Positions 1-8,383 of a stretch of 64,000 nucleotides of DNA are shown piece by piece. The notes beneath the pieces were generated by a model that had not been told where the DNA came from, did no database searches, and was given only the letters and a program-made list of their open reading frames with translations. How positions within the stretch are numbered: the first letter of the stretch is position 1; each line of letters starts with the position of its first letter. The translations under genes and the position numbers were made by a program. Origin of the DNA: Halopseudomonas nanhaiensis (GTDB lineage Bacteria; Pseudomonadota; Gammaproteobacteria; Pseudomonadales; Pseudomonadaceae); the NCBI RefSeq assembly GCF_020025155.1, contig NZ_CP073751.1, positions 1,984,001-2,048,000 of the forward strand, in the 5' to 3' direction.

Positions 1-241
1 CAGCGATACCGTACTGAATGAACAGATCAAGCTTGCGCGCTTCTTTCGCCGTCATGTACGGCTCTATGTCAAAGTCCCGGATCGATCCGCCGAAACGCGT
101 CCCGAAGGCGCTGACGTCCATGTGTTCGATCGGGCCGATCCCGCTCTGCCCTGCCAGCGCTGCCTGCCAGCTGCTGCTCACGTTGTTGCCCAACGGTGAC
201 AGCATTCCAAGCCCAGTTACCACGACGCGTCTGCGCGACAC
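1..241 (-). CDS. fabF: Beta-ketoacyl-ACP synthase II (partial, C-terminus off window)
   Basis: This is the N-terminal 80 codons of FabF, the condensing enzyme that extends acyl-ACP with malonyl-ACP in fatty acid elongation. The visible protein begins [20 protein letters not shown], the typical start of the FabF thiolase fold, and continues with the conserved GxxLA-KARKLD type segment ([12 protein letters not shown]). The catalytic Cys-His-His lie beyond the window. I place the start at the GTG at 241 because an AAGGAG Shine-Dalgarno ends about 6 nt upstream. An in-frame ATG 15 nt further up would put that ribosome site inside the gene. It is the last visible gene of the fab operon, 176 nt after acpP and behind a strong hairpin. 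Confidence 0.93.
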   Translation of the reverse strand, partial: MSRRRVVVTGLGMLSPLGNNVSSSWQAALAGQSGIGPIEHMDVSAFGTRFGGSIRDFDIEPYMTAKEARKLDLFIQYGIA

Positions 242-366
242 AGGAGACTCCTTCATTGACCTATAAGGGGGATCGCCAGCGGAACCAGACCGCTGCAAAT
301 CGCGCTATTGTCCGTATAAATACGAACCGCAGCAACTCAGTGAAACATTATGTGCCGCAGACACAA

Positions 367-396
367 AAAAGCCGCAGTGTTTCGGCTGCGGCTTTT
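367..396 (-). terminator. Intrinsic terminator or attenuator between acpP and fabF
   Basis: A perfect 11-bp inverted repeat (arms AAAAGCCGCAG and CTGCGGCTTTT, 8-nt loop). Read on the minus strand it is followed by a run of six T. It lies just after the acpP stop and before fabF, so it probably ends much of the acpP transcript. That fits the need for far more ACP than FabF. Confidence 0.8.
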
Positions 397-417
397 CTGG
401 TCTGTCAGGCGACGCGA

Positions 418-654
418 TTACTTCTGGTGAGAATTCACGTAATCGATGGCTTCCTGGACAGTGGTGATCTTCTCGGCCTCTTCATCCGGAATCTCGGTCT
501 CGAACTCTTCTTCGAGAGCCATCACCAGCTCGACGGTGTCGAGGGAGTCAGCGCCAAGATCTTCAACAAAAGAAGCGCTGTTGGTCACTTCTTCTTCTTT
601 GACGCCGAGCTGCTCGGCAACGATTTTCTTGACGCGTTCTTCGATGGTACTCAT
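418..654 (-). CDS. acpP: Acyl carrier protein
   Basis: AcpP is the soluble cytoplasmic carrier that holds growing acyl chains on a 4'-phosphopantetheine arm. It has 78 residues, the family length, and is strongly acidic. The attachment serine is Ser37 within the invariant GADSLD motif, and the four-helix pattern ([46 protein letters not shown]) is complete. It lies between fabG and fabF in the fab operon. A terminator-like hairpin follows it and a candidate promoter precedes it, so it can be expressed separately and strongly. Confidence 0.98.
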   Translation of the reverse strand: MSTIEERVKKIVAEQLGVKEEEVTNSASFVEDLGADSLDTVELVMALEEEFETEIPDEEAEKITTVQEAIDYVNSHQK

Positions 655-705
655 ACCTGTGTTCTCACTCCTGTTTGCAGTTCCGAGAAGCCGGACTGCG
701 GGTAG

Positions 706-733
706 TTTATAGAAACGATTTGCGCTTAAGCAA
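706..733 (-). promoter_or_regulatory. Candidate sigma-70 promoter for acpP
   Basis: On the minus strand TTGCTT (728-733), a 16-nt spacer and TATAAA (706-711) lie upstream of acpP and predict a leader of about 45 nt. The -35 match is only moderate. An extra promoter at this position would explain acpP expression above the rest of the operon. Confidence 0.45.
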
Positions 734-838
734 GCGCGAAAAGCATCTACGTGTGATGGCCAGGCAGTTCGCCTCGACCAGCTTCAACTGTCTGCGCAAG
801 CCAGAGCATAGTCGCGCAAGACGGGTGTGACCACCTAT

Positions 839-1582
839 TCAATTCATGAACATACCGCCATTCACCGGTACAGTCGCTCCAGTGACATAGCCTGCAGCAT
901 CGCTGGCCAGAAAGGAGACCACGCCCGCTATCTCTTCTGCCTGGCCCAACCGTCCCAAGGGAATCTGATCGAGCATCGACTGCCGCTGATTATCGTTCAG
1001 CGCACGCGTCATGTCCGTGTCAATGAAACCGGGCGCGACCGAGTTCACAGTAATCGATCTGGATCCCACTTCACGAGCCAGTGCTCGAGTGAAGCCCTCC
1101 ATGCCAGCCTTGGCCGCAGCGTAATTCGACTGACCGGCGTTACCCATTCCAGCGACCACCGAACTGATGTTGATGATACGCCCCCAACGGGCCTTGGTCA
1201 TGCCTCGCAAAACAGCCTTGGACAAACGGTAGACCGAACCGAGATTGGTCGCGATGACGTCGTCCCACTCTTCGTCCTTCATGCGCATCAACAGGTTGTC
1301 TGCCGTAATGCCGGCATTGTTGACCAGGATGGCAGGCGCACCAAACTCGCTGCCGATACGCTCCAGCACGCTGCTGATTGACTGCGGGTCGCGCACGTCC
1401 AGCTTCATCCCGGCGCCCTTGAATCCGGCCTCTCGAAGCTTCGCACCGATCGCTTCGGCACCGCCATCACTCGTGGCGGTACCCACAACCACCGCACCCT
1501 GGGCGGCCAACGCATGGGCGATGGCCTGTCCAATGCCGCGGCTTGCGCCGGTGACCAGCGCGACCTTACCTTCAAGACTCAT
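839..1582 (-). CDS. fabG: 3-oxoacyl-ACP reductase
   Basis: FabG is the NADPH-dependent reductase that converts 3-oxoacyl-ACP to 3-hydroxyacyl-ACP in each elongation cycle. The 247-residue protein is a classical short-chain dehydrogenase: nucleotide-binding TGASRGIG at residues 11-18, NNAG at 88-91, and the catalytic triad Ser141, Tyr154 (NYAAAK) and Lys158. The start at 1582 is supported by an AAGGAGT ribosome site directly upstream; a longer open frame has no such support. It begins one base after the fabD stop, so the two are probably translationally coupled. Confidence 0.97.
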   Translation of the reverse strand: MSLEGKVALVTGASRGIGQAIAHALAAQGAVVVGTATSDGGAEAIGAKLREAGFKGAGMKLDVRDPQSISSVLERIGSEFGAPAILVNNAGITADNLLMRMKDEEWDDVIATNLGSVYRLSKAVLRGMTKARWGRIINISSVVAGMGNAGQSNYAAAKAGMEGFTRALAREVGSRSITVNSVAPGFIDTDMTRALNDNQRQSMLDQIPLGRLGQAEEIAGVVSFLASDAAGYVTGATVPVNGGMFMN

Positions 1583-1583
1583 A

Positions 1584-2531
1584 TCAGACTCCTTCCGCAA
1601 AACGATCACGCGCTGCAGCAAAGCCCTCGGCGCTCTCAAGACTGTAAGTGCCGAGCGTCTTGTCACAGCGCTTGTTCAGACCCGACAGGACCTTGCCTGG
1701 CCCGCATTCGACAATATCCGTCACGCCCTGGCCGGCCATGAAGGCTACGCTCTGAACCCAGCGTACCGGACTGTAGAGCTGCTCGACCAGCAACGTGCGC
1801 AGAGCGGCCAGATCGTCTGCCGGCGCAGCGTTCACGTTCTGGACCAATGTGATGGACGGCTCGTGCCAGGTGAGTTCCGCCAGATCCCTGGCCAGTTGCT
1901 CAGCGGCTGGCTGCATGAGGGCACAGTGGGACGGTACGCTGACGGGCAACGCAATCGCACGCTTGGCGCCGGCAGCCTTGCAACCTTCAATAGCCCGCTC
2001 TACTGCAGACACCTTGCCCGCGATGACCACCTGGCCCGGCGCATTGTAGTTGACGGCGCTGACCACTTCGCCTTGAGCTGCCTGCGCGCATACGTCCACG
2101 ATCTGCTGATCATCCAGCCCGAGAATCGCCGCCATGGCGCCCTGTCCCTCTGGAACTGCCTGCTGCATCAGCTGCCCGCGTCGCTCGACCAGCCGCACCG
2201 CATCGGCAAAGGCGATGACCTCAGCCACCACTAGCGCCGAGTATTCACCCAGGCTATGACCCGCGACATAGGCAGGACGCACTGCTGATTGCTCGCACCA
2301 CACCCGCCACAACGCAATGGAGGCGGCAAGGATGGCGGGCTGGGTACGGTCGGTGCGGTTCAGCTCGGATTCGGGGCCGTTCTGGCAAAGCGCCCACAGG
2401 TCGTAGCCGAGCGCATCGGAGGCTTCCTGGAATGTGTCACCGACACATGAATGCATCGCAGCCAGATCGGCCAGCATGCCGAGGGACTGAGAGCCCTGGC
2501 CCGGGAATACGAAAGCGAGGGATGGGGTCAT
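1584..2531 (-). CDS. fabD: Malonyl-CoA:ACP transacylase
   Basis: FabD loads malonate from malonyl-CoA onto ACP, supplying the extender unit for FabF and FabB/FabH. The 315-residue protein has the N-terminal FVFPGQGSQ loop (residues 8-15) and the nucleophile elbow GHSLGEYSA with Ser93. The conserved His of the dyad is expected in the segment near VPSHC. The start at 2531 (MTPSLAFVFPGQGSQ) matches family N-termini; the open frame extends upstream through sequence unlike FabD. It stands between plsX and fabG in the fab operon. Confidence 0.97.
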   Translation of the reverse strand: MTPSLAFVFPGQGSQSLGMLADLAAMHSCVGDTFQEASDALGYDLWALCQNGPESELNRTDRTQPAILAASIALWRVWCEQSAVRPAYVAGHSLGEYSALVVAEVIAFADAVRLVERRGQLMQQAVPEGQGAMAAILGLDDQQIVDVCAQAAQGEVVSAVNYNAPGQVVIAGKVSAVERAIEGCKAAGAKRAIALPVSVPSHCALMQPAAEQLARDLAELTWHEPSITLVQNVNAAPADDLAALRTLLVEQLYSPVRWVQSVAFMAGQGVTDIVECGPGKVLSGLNKRCDKTLGTYSLESAEGFAAARDRFAEGV

Positions 2532-2619
2532 GCGCTTCCTCTTTATTGATCGTTGTTGAGTATCTAAGGTTGGGACAGCCCACCAGTGTGCTGGTTTGAT
2601 GTTCCACCACAGTGTGGGG

Positions 2620-3639
2620 TCACAAGTGTGCCCGGCACTGGGCGAGCTTGCTGGCGATGCGCGTGGGAAGCCCGGCCCTGCAGGCGAGCATAGCCCGCTC
2701 AATCGCTATCTCGAAGGCAAACTGGTTCGCGGCGCCGTGACTCTTGACCACAACACCGTTGAGACCAAGGAGGCTTGCGCCGTTGTAGCGAGTCGGATCA
2801 TGGCGTTCACCGAAGGGTTTCAGTGCGCTGCGCAAGACCGGAGACATCAGCCTGAGCAAGCGGTTGGCCGCGAGAGCCTGCCTGAGCTCGCTTTGAAGAT
2901 ACAGCGCCAGACCCTCGCTGGCCTTGAGCACCACATTACCGACGAATCCGTCACACACCACGACATCCGCTTCATCACGAAACAGACCATCGCCTTCAAT
3001 ATGGCCGACATAGTTCAGCTCGGGGCTGCGCCTGAGCATGTCGGATACCTCGCGGACCATCCTGCTGCCCTTGTGCACTTCCCTACCGATGTTCAGCAGA
3101 CCGATACGGGGCCGCGCCAGACCGCTGGTCTCGCGGACGGTTTCGGAAGCCATGACGGCAAACTCGAACAACTGCATGGCCGTGCAATCGACATTGGCCC
3201 CCATATCCAGCACGTGGCAGGCCCTGCCCGACACAGGCAAGGACGCCATGATCGCCGGTCGCTCCACGCCTTCCAGAGTGCCAAGAATAGAGCGTGCCAG
3301 GACCATCAAAGCACCCGTATTGCCAGCGCTCAGACAGCCGTCCGCGTGGCCGTCACGCACTTGCTCGATAGCCAGGCGCATGGAGGCATCGCGCTTGTGA
3401 CGGAGGACACTGGCGGGAGAATCATCGGCGTGGATTACTTCGCTGGCTGAGATCCAGCGCACTCTCTTCTCCGGAAGCGGACAGAGAGTCGATTGTTCAT
3501 GCATCGACTCGGCGGAGCCAACCAGAACAACCTCAAGCCCGGGGTGAGTCGCGAGACTGCGGGCAACGGCGGGGAGAATGCAACGGGGACCGAAGTCCCC
3601 GCCCATCACATCAATCGCAAGACGGACTGACGTCGACAA
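2620..3639 (-). CDS. plsX: Phosphate acyltransferase PlsX
   Basis: PlsX makes acyl-phosphate from acyl-ACP, the first committed step feeding PlsY and phospholipid synthesis. It is a peripheral membrane enzyme. The 339-residue protein starts LAIDVMGGDFGP, the family hallmark, and shows the internal signatures ASVLRHKRDASM, SAGNTGALM, NIGREVHKGS and VCDGFVGNVVLK. It follows rpmF by 3 nt in the conserved order yceD-rpmF-plsX-fabD, which links ribosome protein supply with lipid synthesis. The 88 nt to fabD hold short hairpins but no convincing terminator. Confidence 0.97.
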   Translation of the reverse strand: MSTSVRLAIDVMGGDFGPRCILPAVARSLATHPGLEVVLVGSAESMHEQSTLCPLPEKRVRWISASEVIHADDSPASVLRHKRDASMRLAIEQVRDGHADGCLSAGNTGALMVLARSILGTLEGVERPAIMASLPVSGRACHVLDMGANVDCTAMQLFEFAVMASETVRETSGLARPRIGLLNIGREVHKGSRMVREVSDMLRRSPELNYVGHIEGDGLFRDEADVVVCDGFVGNVVLKASEGLALYLQSELRQALAANRLLRLMSPVLRSALKPFGERHDPTRYNGASLLGLNGVVVKSHGAANQFAFEIAIERAMLACRAGLPTRIASKLAQCRAHL

Positions 3640-3642
3640 GAC

Positions 3643-3825
3643 TTATTCGTCGTTGTCCTTGTTGATCACCTGACGACCGCGGTAGAAACCATCCGGCGAT
3701 ACGTGATGACGCAGGTGGGTTTCGCCGGTGGACTTGTCCACGGACAGCGCCGGTGCGGACAGTGCATCGTGCGAACGACGCATGTCGCGTGCGGAACGGG
3801 ACTTTTTGTTCTGCTGTACAGCCAT
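3643..3825 (-). CDS. rpmF: Large ribosomal subunit protein bL32
   Basis: A 60-residue basic protein of the 50S subunit. The N-terminus [20 protein letters not shown] and the [17 protein letters not shown] segment are typical of bL32. It carries no zinc-binding cysteines, so it is the zinc-independent type. It is co-transcribed after yceD (18 nt gap, good ribosome site) and before plsX, as in most gammaproteobacteria. Confidence 0.97.
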   Translation of the reverse strand: MAVQQNKKSRSARDMRRSHDALSAPALSVDKSTGETHLRHHVSPDGFYRGRQVINKDNDE

Positions 3826-3843
3826 GACTTTAAGCTCCTAAGC

Positions 3844-4365
3844 TCAGGTATCGCGTTTTAACTTGGCCAGCACACTGAAGGGGTTGGGCTTGCTTGCCTC
3901 CTCCTCCGGCTGCTCGGCATCAGACTGAAAACCAGGCGGATGCTGGCACGTTCCTTTCGGATGCATGGGAACCGCAGGCAATGCCAACAGCAGTTCATCT
4001 TCGATCAGAGCGATCAGATCGAGCGATTCATCATCCAGAATAACCGGTTCATACTGACGCGGCAGCGTGCGTGCAGCCTCGTCGCTTTCCACGAACCCCA
4101 CCTCGCAGCGGCTGTCGAGCGGGATCACGACCGGCTCGAGACAACGCTGACAAATCAGGGTTGCTTCGACCTGGTAATGACCTCGCATCATCGGGATGCG
4201 CTGCTCGTCGCGAGCGAACTCGAGTTCGACGTCGACATCATCAGCCGGAACGGCGAGAAGCGCATTCAACCGCGACATCTTCGCCGCGCTTACAGCCCCT
4301 TTCAGGACGATTTCGCGGTCGACGAGTCGACGTGGTTCTATGTGTGCAGGTATGGGTCCAGACAT
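3844..4365 (-). CDS. yceD: YceD/DUF177 family protein (23S rRNA accumulation protein)
   Basis: YceD proteins are small cytoplasmic proteins almost always encoded before rpmF and needed for normal 23S rRNA accumulation; the molecular role is not settled. This 173-residue member has the conserved N-terminal PIPAHIEPRRLVDRE segment and a central CxxC (YQVEATLICQRCLEP), with further Cys near the C-terminus (GTCQHPPG). The start is supported by the conserved N-terminus, yet there is no Shine-Dalgarno. A consensus promoter ends only 9 nt before the ATG, so the message may be nearly leaderless. Confidence 0.9.
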   Translation of the reverse strand: MSGPIPAHIEPRRLVDREIVLKGAVSAAKMSRLNALLAVPADDVDVELEFARDEQRIPMMRGHYQVEATLICQRCLEPVVIPLDSRCEVGFVESDEAARTLPRQYEPVILDDESLDLIALIEDELLLALPAVPMHPKGTCQHPPGFQSDAEQPEEEASKPNPFSVLAKLKRDT

Positions 4366-4374
4366 AAGCGCGCA

Positions 4375-4403
4375 ATTCTAGGGATCGACAGGGCGCCTGT
4401 CAA
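4375..4403 (-). promoter_or_regulatory. Consensus sigma-70 promoter for yceD-rpmF-plsX-fab
   Basis: On the minus strand TTGACA (4398-4403), a 17-nt spacer and TAGAAT (4375-4380). The predicted start of transcription is about 4367-4369, only 2 to 4 nt before the yceD ATG at 4365. This is one of the best promoter matches in the window. Confidence 0.8.
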
Positions 4404-4498
4404 AACTATTTGCTCACTATTTCGACAGGCTCCGTACAGGGCCAAACACTATAGAATGCGTTCTGCGACTACGACCAACCCCACATAAAGGAAAAGCG

Positions 4499-5077
4499 AT
4501 GGCGCGCCTGGTTCTGGCTTCCGGTTCACCCTACCGTCGGGATCTGCTCAAGCAGCTCGGCATCCCTTTCGAGCACTGCAGCCCGGACGTGGAAGAAGCG
4601 ACTCAGGAAGGCGAAAGCGCCGAAGAACTCACGCTGCGCCTGGCGAAAGACAAGGCGCTAGCCGTGATCGACCGATTTCCGACTCATCTGATCATCGCGT
4701 CCGATCAGGTAGCGCTGCTCGACGGCGAACCCGTGAGCAAGCCCGGGGACCATGCCGCCGCCACGCGGCAGCTGCAACGCTCCAGCGGGCAGCGGATCAC
4801 CTTCTCGACATCGCTTTGTCTATTGAACAGCGAAACCGGTCGGATGCAGACGACCGTAGAGCACTTCCACGTCCAGTTCCGCCAATTGAGTGACGAAGCC
4901 ATCGAGCGCTATCTGTCAGCAGAAAAGCCCTACGACTGCGCCGGTAGCTTCAGGGTCGAGGGTCTGGGAATCAGTCTGTTTTCCTCGCTGCAGGGAGAGG
5001 ACCCCAACAGCCTGATCGGGCTACCGATGATCAGGCTGTGCGACATGCTGGCCAATGAAGGCGTATACCTGCCCTGA
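4499..5077 (+). CDS. Maf-like nucleotide pyrophosphatase, YceF type
   Basis: Maf/HAM1-superfamily house-cleaning enzyme. By similarity to E. coli YceF it probably hydrolyses modified nucleotides such as m7GTP to monophosphates. The 192-residue protein has the family motifs LASGSPYRRDLL (residues 7-17), the catalytic SDQ with Asp69, KPG at 81-83, the FxVxF-like segment and the late CAGSFRVEGLG loop. The start is supported by an AAAGGA site. It is divergent from the yceD operon and convergent with sppA, whose stop lies 3 nt beyond. Confidence 0.9.
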   Translation: MARLVLASGSPYRRDLLKQLGIPFEHCSPDVEEATQEGESAEELTLRLAKDKALAVIDRFPTHLIIASDQVALLDGEPVSKPGDHAAATRQLQRSSGQRITFSTSLCLLNSETGRMQTTVEHFHVQFRQLSDEAIERYLSAEKPYDCAGSFRVEGLGISLFSSLQGEDPNSLIGLPMIRLCDMLANEGVYLP

Positions 5078-5080
5078 TGC

Positions 5081-6085
5081 TCAGCGCAAACCCGGCGTTG
5101 CGGTCAGTCCAAGATGGGTCGCAATGGCATTTCCCATACTGGTACCGAGCTGACGGGTGAAACGCTGGAAAGGCGATTCCCGATGGGTATAGTCGACCGT
5201 CTCCTCTGCACCGATGATGTCCCGCGCGACAGTCGATGTGCTCGCCAGCCCATCGACCAGTCCGAGATCGACGGCCTGCTCGCCAGACCAGACCAGACCG
5301 CTGAACAGATCCGGATGGTCTTTCAGCCTGTCACCCCGGCCCGCTTTGACCTGTTCGATGAACTGGCGGTGCGTAGTGTCCAGCACCGTCTGCCAGAACT
5401 GGCGCTCCTCGGGCTTTTCTGGCTGGAAGGGATCAAGGAAGGTCTTGTGCTCGCCGGAGGCATAGGTGCGGCGCTCGACACCCAGCTTGTCGAGCATTTC
5501 GACAAAGCCGAAGCCGGCGGCAGTCACTCCGATGGAGCCCACCAGACTGGCCTTGTCCGCGTAGATCTCGTCTGCCGCTGCAGCGATATAGTAAGCGCCG
5601 GAAGCACCAATATCGGCGATGACTGCATATACCTTGATGTCGGGATGCTTCGCCCGCAGACGCTTGATCTCATCATAAACGTAGCCGGACTGCACCGGGC
5701 TGCCGCCAGGACTGTTGATGCGCAGCACAACACCACGGGTGTTTTCGTCCTCGAAAGCGCGACGCAGACTGGTCACCAGGTTGTCGGCCGATGCCTCCTG
5801 AAGGTCTGCGATCGTCCCGCGAACCTCGATTACCGCCGTGTGCGGCTCGCCGACAGCCTTGCTGTCGTCCATGCTCCCAAAGGGTGAGAACAGCATGACT
5901 GCCGCGAAAAGATAGGCGAACGTCAATATCTTGAAGAAGATACCCCAGCGACGGGAGCGTCGCTGCTCCTGTACCGACGCCATCAGAGTCTTTTCCAGCA
6001 GCGACCAGGCCTTTCGATCCTCGACGCCTTTCACCTCATCCTCTCGCGACACCATCTCACCTTCTGTCCACCGATCCGATTGCAT
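5081..6085 (-). CDS. sppA: Signal peptide peptidase SppA, 36K type (S49 family)
   Basis: Membrane-anchored serine protease that degrades cleaved signal peptides. The 334-residue protein has an N-terminal cytoplasmic stretch, one membrane segment at about residues 48-67 and one S49 domain, as in the short 36K type rather than the tandem-domain E. coli form. The Ser/Lys dyad is likely Ser162 (IGASGAYY) and Lys214 (SGEHKTF); their spacing of 52 matches the Bacillus enzyme. VGSIGV follows at 182-187. It is transcribed after the HAD gene with a 2-nt gap, in the order rluC-HAD-sppA. Confidence 0.92.
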   Translation of the reverse strand: MQSDRWTEGEMVSREDEVKGVEDRKAWSLLEKTLMASVQEQRRSRRWGIFFKILTFAYLFAAVMLFSPFGSMDDSKAVGEPHTAVIEVRGTIADLQEASADNLVTSLRRAFEDENTRGVVLRINSPGGSPVQSGYVYDEIKRLRAKHPDIKVYAVIADIGASGAYYIAAAADEIYADKASLVGSIGVTAAGFGFVEMLDKLGVERRTYASGEHKTFLDPFQPEKPEERQFWQTVLDTTHRQFIEQVKAGRGDRLKDHPDLFSGLVWSGEQAVDLGLVDGLASTSTVARDIIGAEETVDYTHRESPFQRFTRQLGTSMGNAIATHLGLTATPGLR

Positions 6086-6087
6086 CG

Positions 6088-6768
6088 TTACGCCTCTGTC
6101 ACAGGCTGGCCGCGCAATTGCGGCATGACCCAGCCATGAAATTCCTCGAAATCATCAATACATCGCTCCGGTTTCCAGCGCAAGAGATGCTCGCGCGGCT
6201 GTGCGCCGTAACTGACGGCCACCGGCCGTACGGCAGCGGCGAGCGCCATGCGCAGGTCGAACTCGCTGTCGCCCAGCATCATCGCCTGAGCCGGTTCCAC
6301 ACCCACTTCCGACAGAATCAGACGCAACATCAGAGGGTCCGGCTTGCTGGCGGTTTCATCTGCGCAGCGCGTAGAGTCGAAAAAACCTTCAAGATCGTGA
6401 GCAGCCAGCACCCGCTGTAGCCCCCGACGGCTTTTGCCGGTCGCGACCGCCAGCTTTACGCCCGTACCTTTGAACGCTTCGAGAGCATCAATAACCCCCG
6501 GAAACAGCGGAGACGGTGTCTCCTCGAGCTGGATGTAGCAGCCGCTATACGCGCTGCGCAACGTATCTGCCAACGCCTGCGTGATGTCCGGATACAGCAC
6601 CGCAATCGCTTCTGGCAAGCCAAGCCCGACGATATCCATGACCGCACGATCAGTGCAGCGCGGCAATCCGATCAGATCGGCGGCGGCATGCATGGCCTGG
6701 ACGATCCTGGGCACCGAGTCGGAAAGCGTTCCATCCCAGTCGAATATCAACGCCTTCAGTTCAGCCAT
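6088..6768 (-). CDS. HAD-IA family phosphatase (phosphoglycolate phosphatase-like)
   Basis: Haloacid dehalogenase-fold hydrolase with the nucleophile motif FDWDGTLSD (Asp10, Asp12), motif II VATGKS, and motif III/IV KPDP followed by MLGDSEFD. Its 226 residues and helical cap resemble Gph-type phosphatases, but the substrate cannot be read from the sequence. It overlaps the end of rluC by 8 nt and precedes sppA, a linkage I recall from P. aeruginosa. Alternatives are phosphoglycolate phosphatase or a sugar or amino-sugar phosphate phosphatase. Confidence 0.85.
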   Translation of the reverse strand: MAELKALIFDWDGTLSDSVPRIVQAMHAAADLIGLPRCTDRAVMDIVGLGLPEAIAVLYPDITQALADTLRSAYSGCYIQLEETPSPLFPGVIDALEAFKGTGVKLAVATGKSRRGLQRVLAAHDLEGFFDSTRCADETASKPDPLMLRLILSEVGVEPAQAMMLGDSEFDLRMALAAAVRPVAVSYGAQPREHLLRWKPERCIDDFEEFHGWVMPQLRGQPVTEA

Positions 6769-7723
6769 GCGACTCTAGCCTGGCCAGCGTGCGATCCCAC
6801 ACCGGGCCAGGCTGCGCCTGCACAGCCATAAGCGAACCGTCTGCGAGCTCAACCGATAGGGAAAATGCATGCAGAAACATGCGCTTGCCGCCCATTTCTC
6901 GAATCATTTGAGTAAAGGTATCGTCGCCGTACTTCGGGTCACCGGCAATCGGGTGGCCCGCATGGCGAGCGTGGACACGGATCTGATGCGTTCTGCCCGT
7001 GATCGGACGTGCCTCCACCAGCGTGGCGGTATCACCAAAACGCTGGATGACCTTGAACTCGGTCAGCGACTCTTTGCCCTCGGCGTTGACCTCAACCATT
7101 CGCTCGCCAGAGCGGAGATTGTTCTTCTGAAGCGGAGCATGAACCCGCTTTGTCGTGGCAGGCCACCGGCCACTTACCAGCGCCATGTAGCACTTGGTTA
7201 CGCCATCGCCGCGGAGCGCGGCATGCAGGTGGCGCAGCATGCTGCGTTTCTTGGCAATCATCAGGCAGCCGGACGTGTCTCGATCCAATCGATGCACCAG
7301 CTCCATCTGATCGCACTCGGGACGCAGCTGTCGCATCGCCTCGATCACTCCAAAATTGACACCGCTGCCCCCATGGACCGCCAGTCCCGCAGGCTTGTTG
7401 ATGACGATCAGCGCCTTGTCCTCATAAAGGATGTTGTCCTGCAGCGCCTGCAGAATGCCCTGCCCCACCAGTACCGGCTCCTCGGGCGTGGGCAAGCGCA
7501 CCGGCGGGATGCGGATGACATCTCCGACCTTGAGCCGGTAGTCAGGCTTGATCCGGCCCTTGTTCACGCGAACCTCGCCTTTTCGCAGAATGCGATAGAC
7601 CAGCGTCTTCGGCGCACCCTTGAGACGAGTGATCAGATAGTTGTCGATGCGCTGACCGGCGTGACCTTCATCGATCAGATCGGTCTGCACGGATGCGGTG
7701 ATATTAGCGGAGGGCTCTGTCAT
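6761..7723 (-). CDS. rluC: 23S rRNA pseudouridine synthase RluC
   Basis: RluC converts U955, U2504 and U2580 of 23S rRNA (E. coli numbering) to pseudouridine. The 320-residue protein has an N-terminal S4 RNA-binding domain ([22 protein letters not shown]) and the RluA-type catalytic domain with HRLDRDTSG, where Asp147 is the catalytic aspartate, followed by the late signature [14 protein letters not shown] chose the ATG at 7723 from similarity to Pseudomonas RluC. ATG codons at 7738 and 7759 are also in frame, and none has a strong ribosome site, so the start is uncertain. Confidence 0.92.
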   Translation of the reverse strand: MTEPSANITASVQTDLIDEGHAGQRIDNYLITRLKGAPKTLVYRILRKGEVRVNKGRIKPDYRLKVGDVIRIPPVRLPTPEEPVLVGQGILQALQDNILYEDKALIVINKPAGLAVHGGSGVNFGVIEAMRQLRPECDQMELVHRLDRDTSGCLMIAKKRSMLRHLHAALRGDGVTKCYMALVSGRWPATTKRVHAPLQKNNLRSGERMVEVNAEGKESLTEFKVIQRFGDTATLVEARPITGRTHQIRVHARHAGHPIAGDPKYGDDTFTQMIREMGGKRMFLHAFSLSVELADGSLMAVQAQPGPVWDRTLARLESHG

Positions 7724-7750
7724 CGGCGCATCATACATTTTTTGAGCTAA

Positions 7751-7779
7751 TTGAAGCACTTAAAAAATGCTGATATAGT
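7751..7779 (+). promoter_or_regulatory. Sigma-70 promoter for rne
   Basis: TTGAAG (7751-7756), a 17-nt A+T-rich spacer and TATAGT (7774-7779) on the plus strand. Transcription would start near 7786, about 600 nt before the rne ATG. The site sits in the short divergent region between rluC and rne. Confidence 0.65.
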
Positions 7780-7785
7780 CCGGCG

Positions 7786-8383
7786 AGCTGCCTGTATTGC
7801 AGCCGGGGATATCAGTCTCGACGAGACTTGTCCACCTCCCCAGAAATACCGAGTCAGAGGCCTGGCCAGGCGAAGAGAAGAAGCCGGCAAGCCTTGCTCG
7901 ATACGCTGTCTGCCATGTGGCAGGCAGGATATTCAACCCGCTCGCTGGAATACGATGAGCGGCACCCGATTCAGATGGGTAAGTGTTTAGGTGGAGATGC
8001 ACAGCTTCAGGATCATGTGACGAGCGTAGACACTTGCCTCTTAACGTGTCCCCGTCCAAGTCCGGCTGATTCCTCCCTAGAACCTTCCTCCTCCGCGGGC
8101 CAGAGCCAGAGAAGGCGAATGAGGCGTTCTGGTGTTTTCCACACTGTGGATGCCCACGCCCTTCAGCGCAGTATGGCAGTGCATAGCTGGTAGTGAAGAA
8201 GGTTCGAAGATACGTTTCTCTGTACTCGCCGTATACAGATCGAACTGTCGCTGCCCTTGGCAACGATATGAACTCTGAACAAGGGCAAGGTTGGCCCAAG
8301 CAGAAACACACCTGACACCTGGCAGATGAGTCACGGGTGCCGTTATGTGTCGTTCCGGTTGGCACTGAACACAACGGTACTTC
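7786..8383 (+). ncRNA. Long structured 5' leader of rne (probable rne-II type autoregulatory element)
   Basis: About 600 nt without a gene between the rne promoter and the RNase E start. RNase E genes control their own mRNA through structured leaders, and a Pseudomonas-specific motif called rne-II is known there. Visible structure includes a long-range stem pairing 7978-7986 with 8030-8038. Just before the ATG, 8337-8344 pairs with 8373-8380 (8 bp, one wobble), extended by 8347-8350 with 8369-8372 across a 2-nt bulge. The 3' arm ends 3 nt before the ATG and would cover the ribosome-binding region. I cannot align it to the motif model here. Open frames on either strand in this stretch do not resemble genes. 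Confidence 0.65.
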
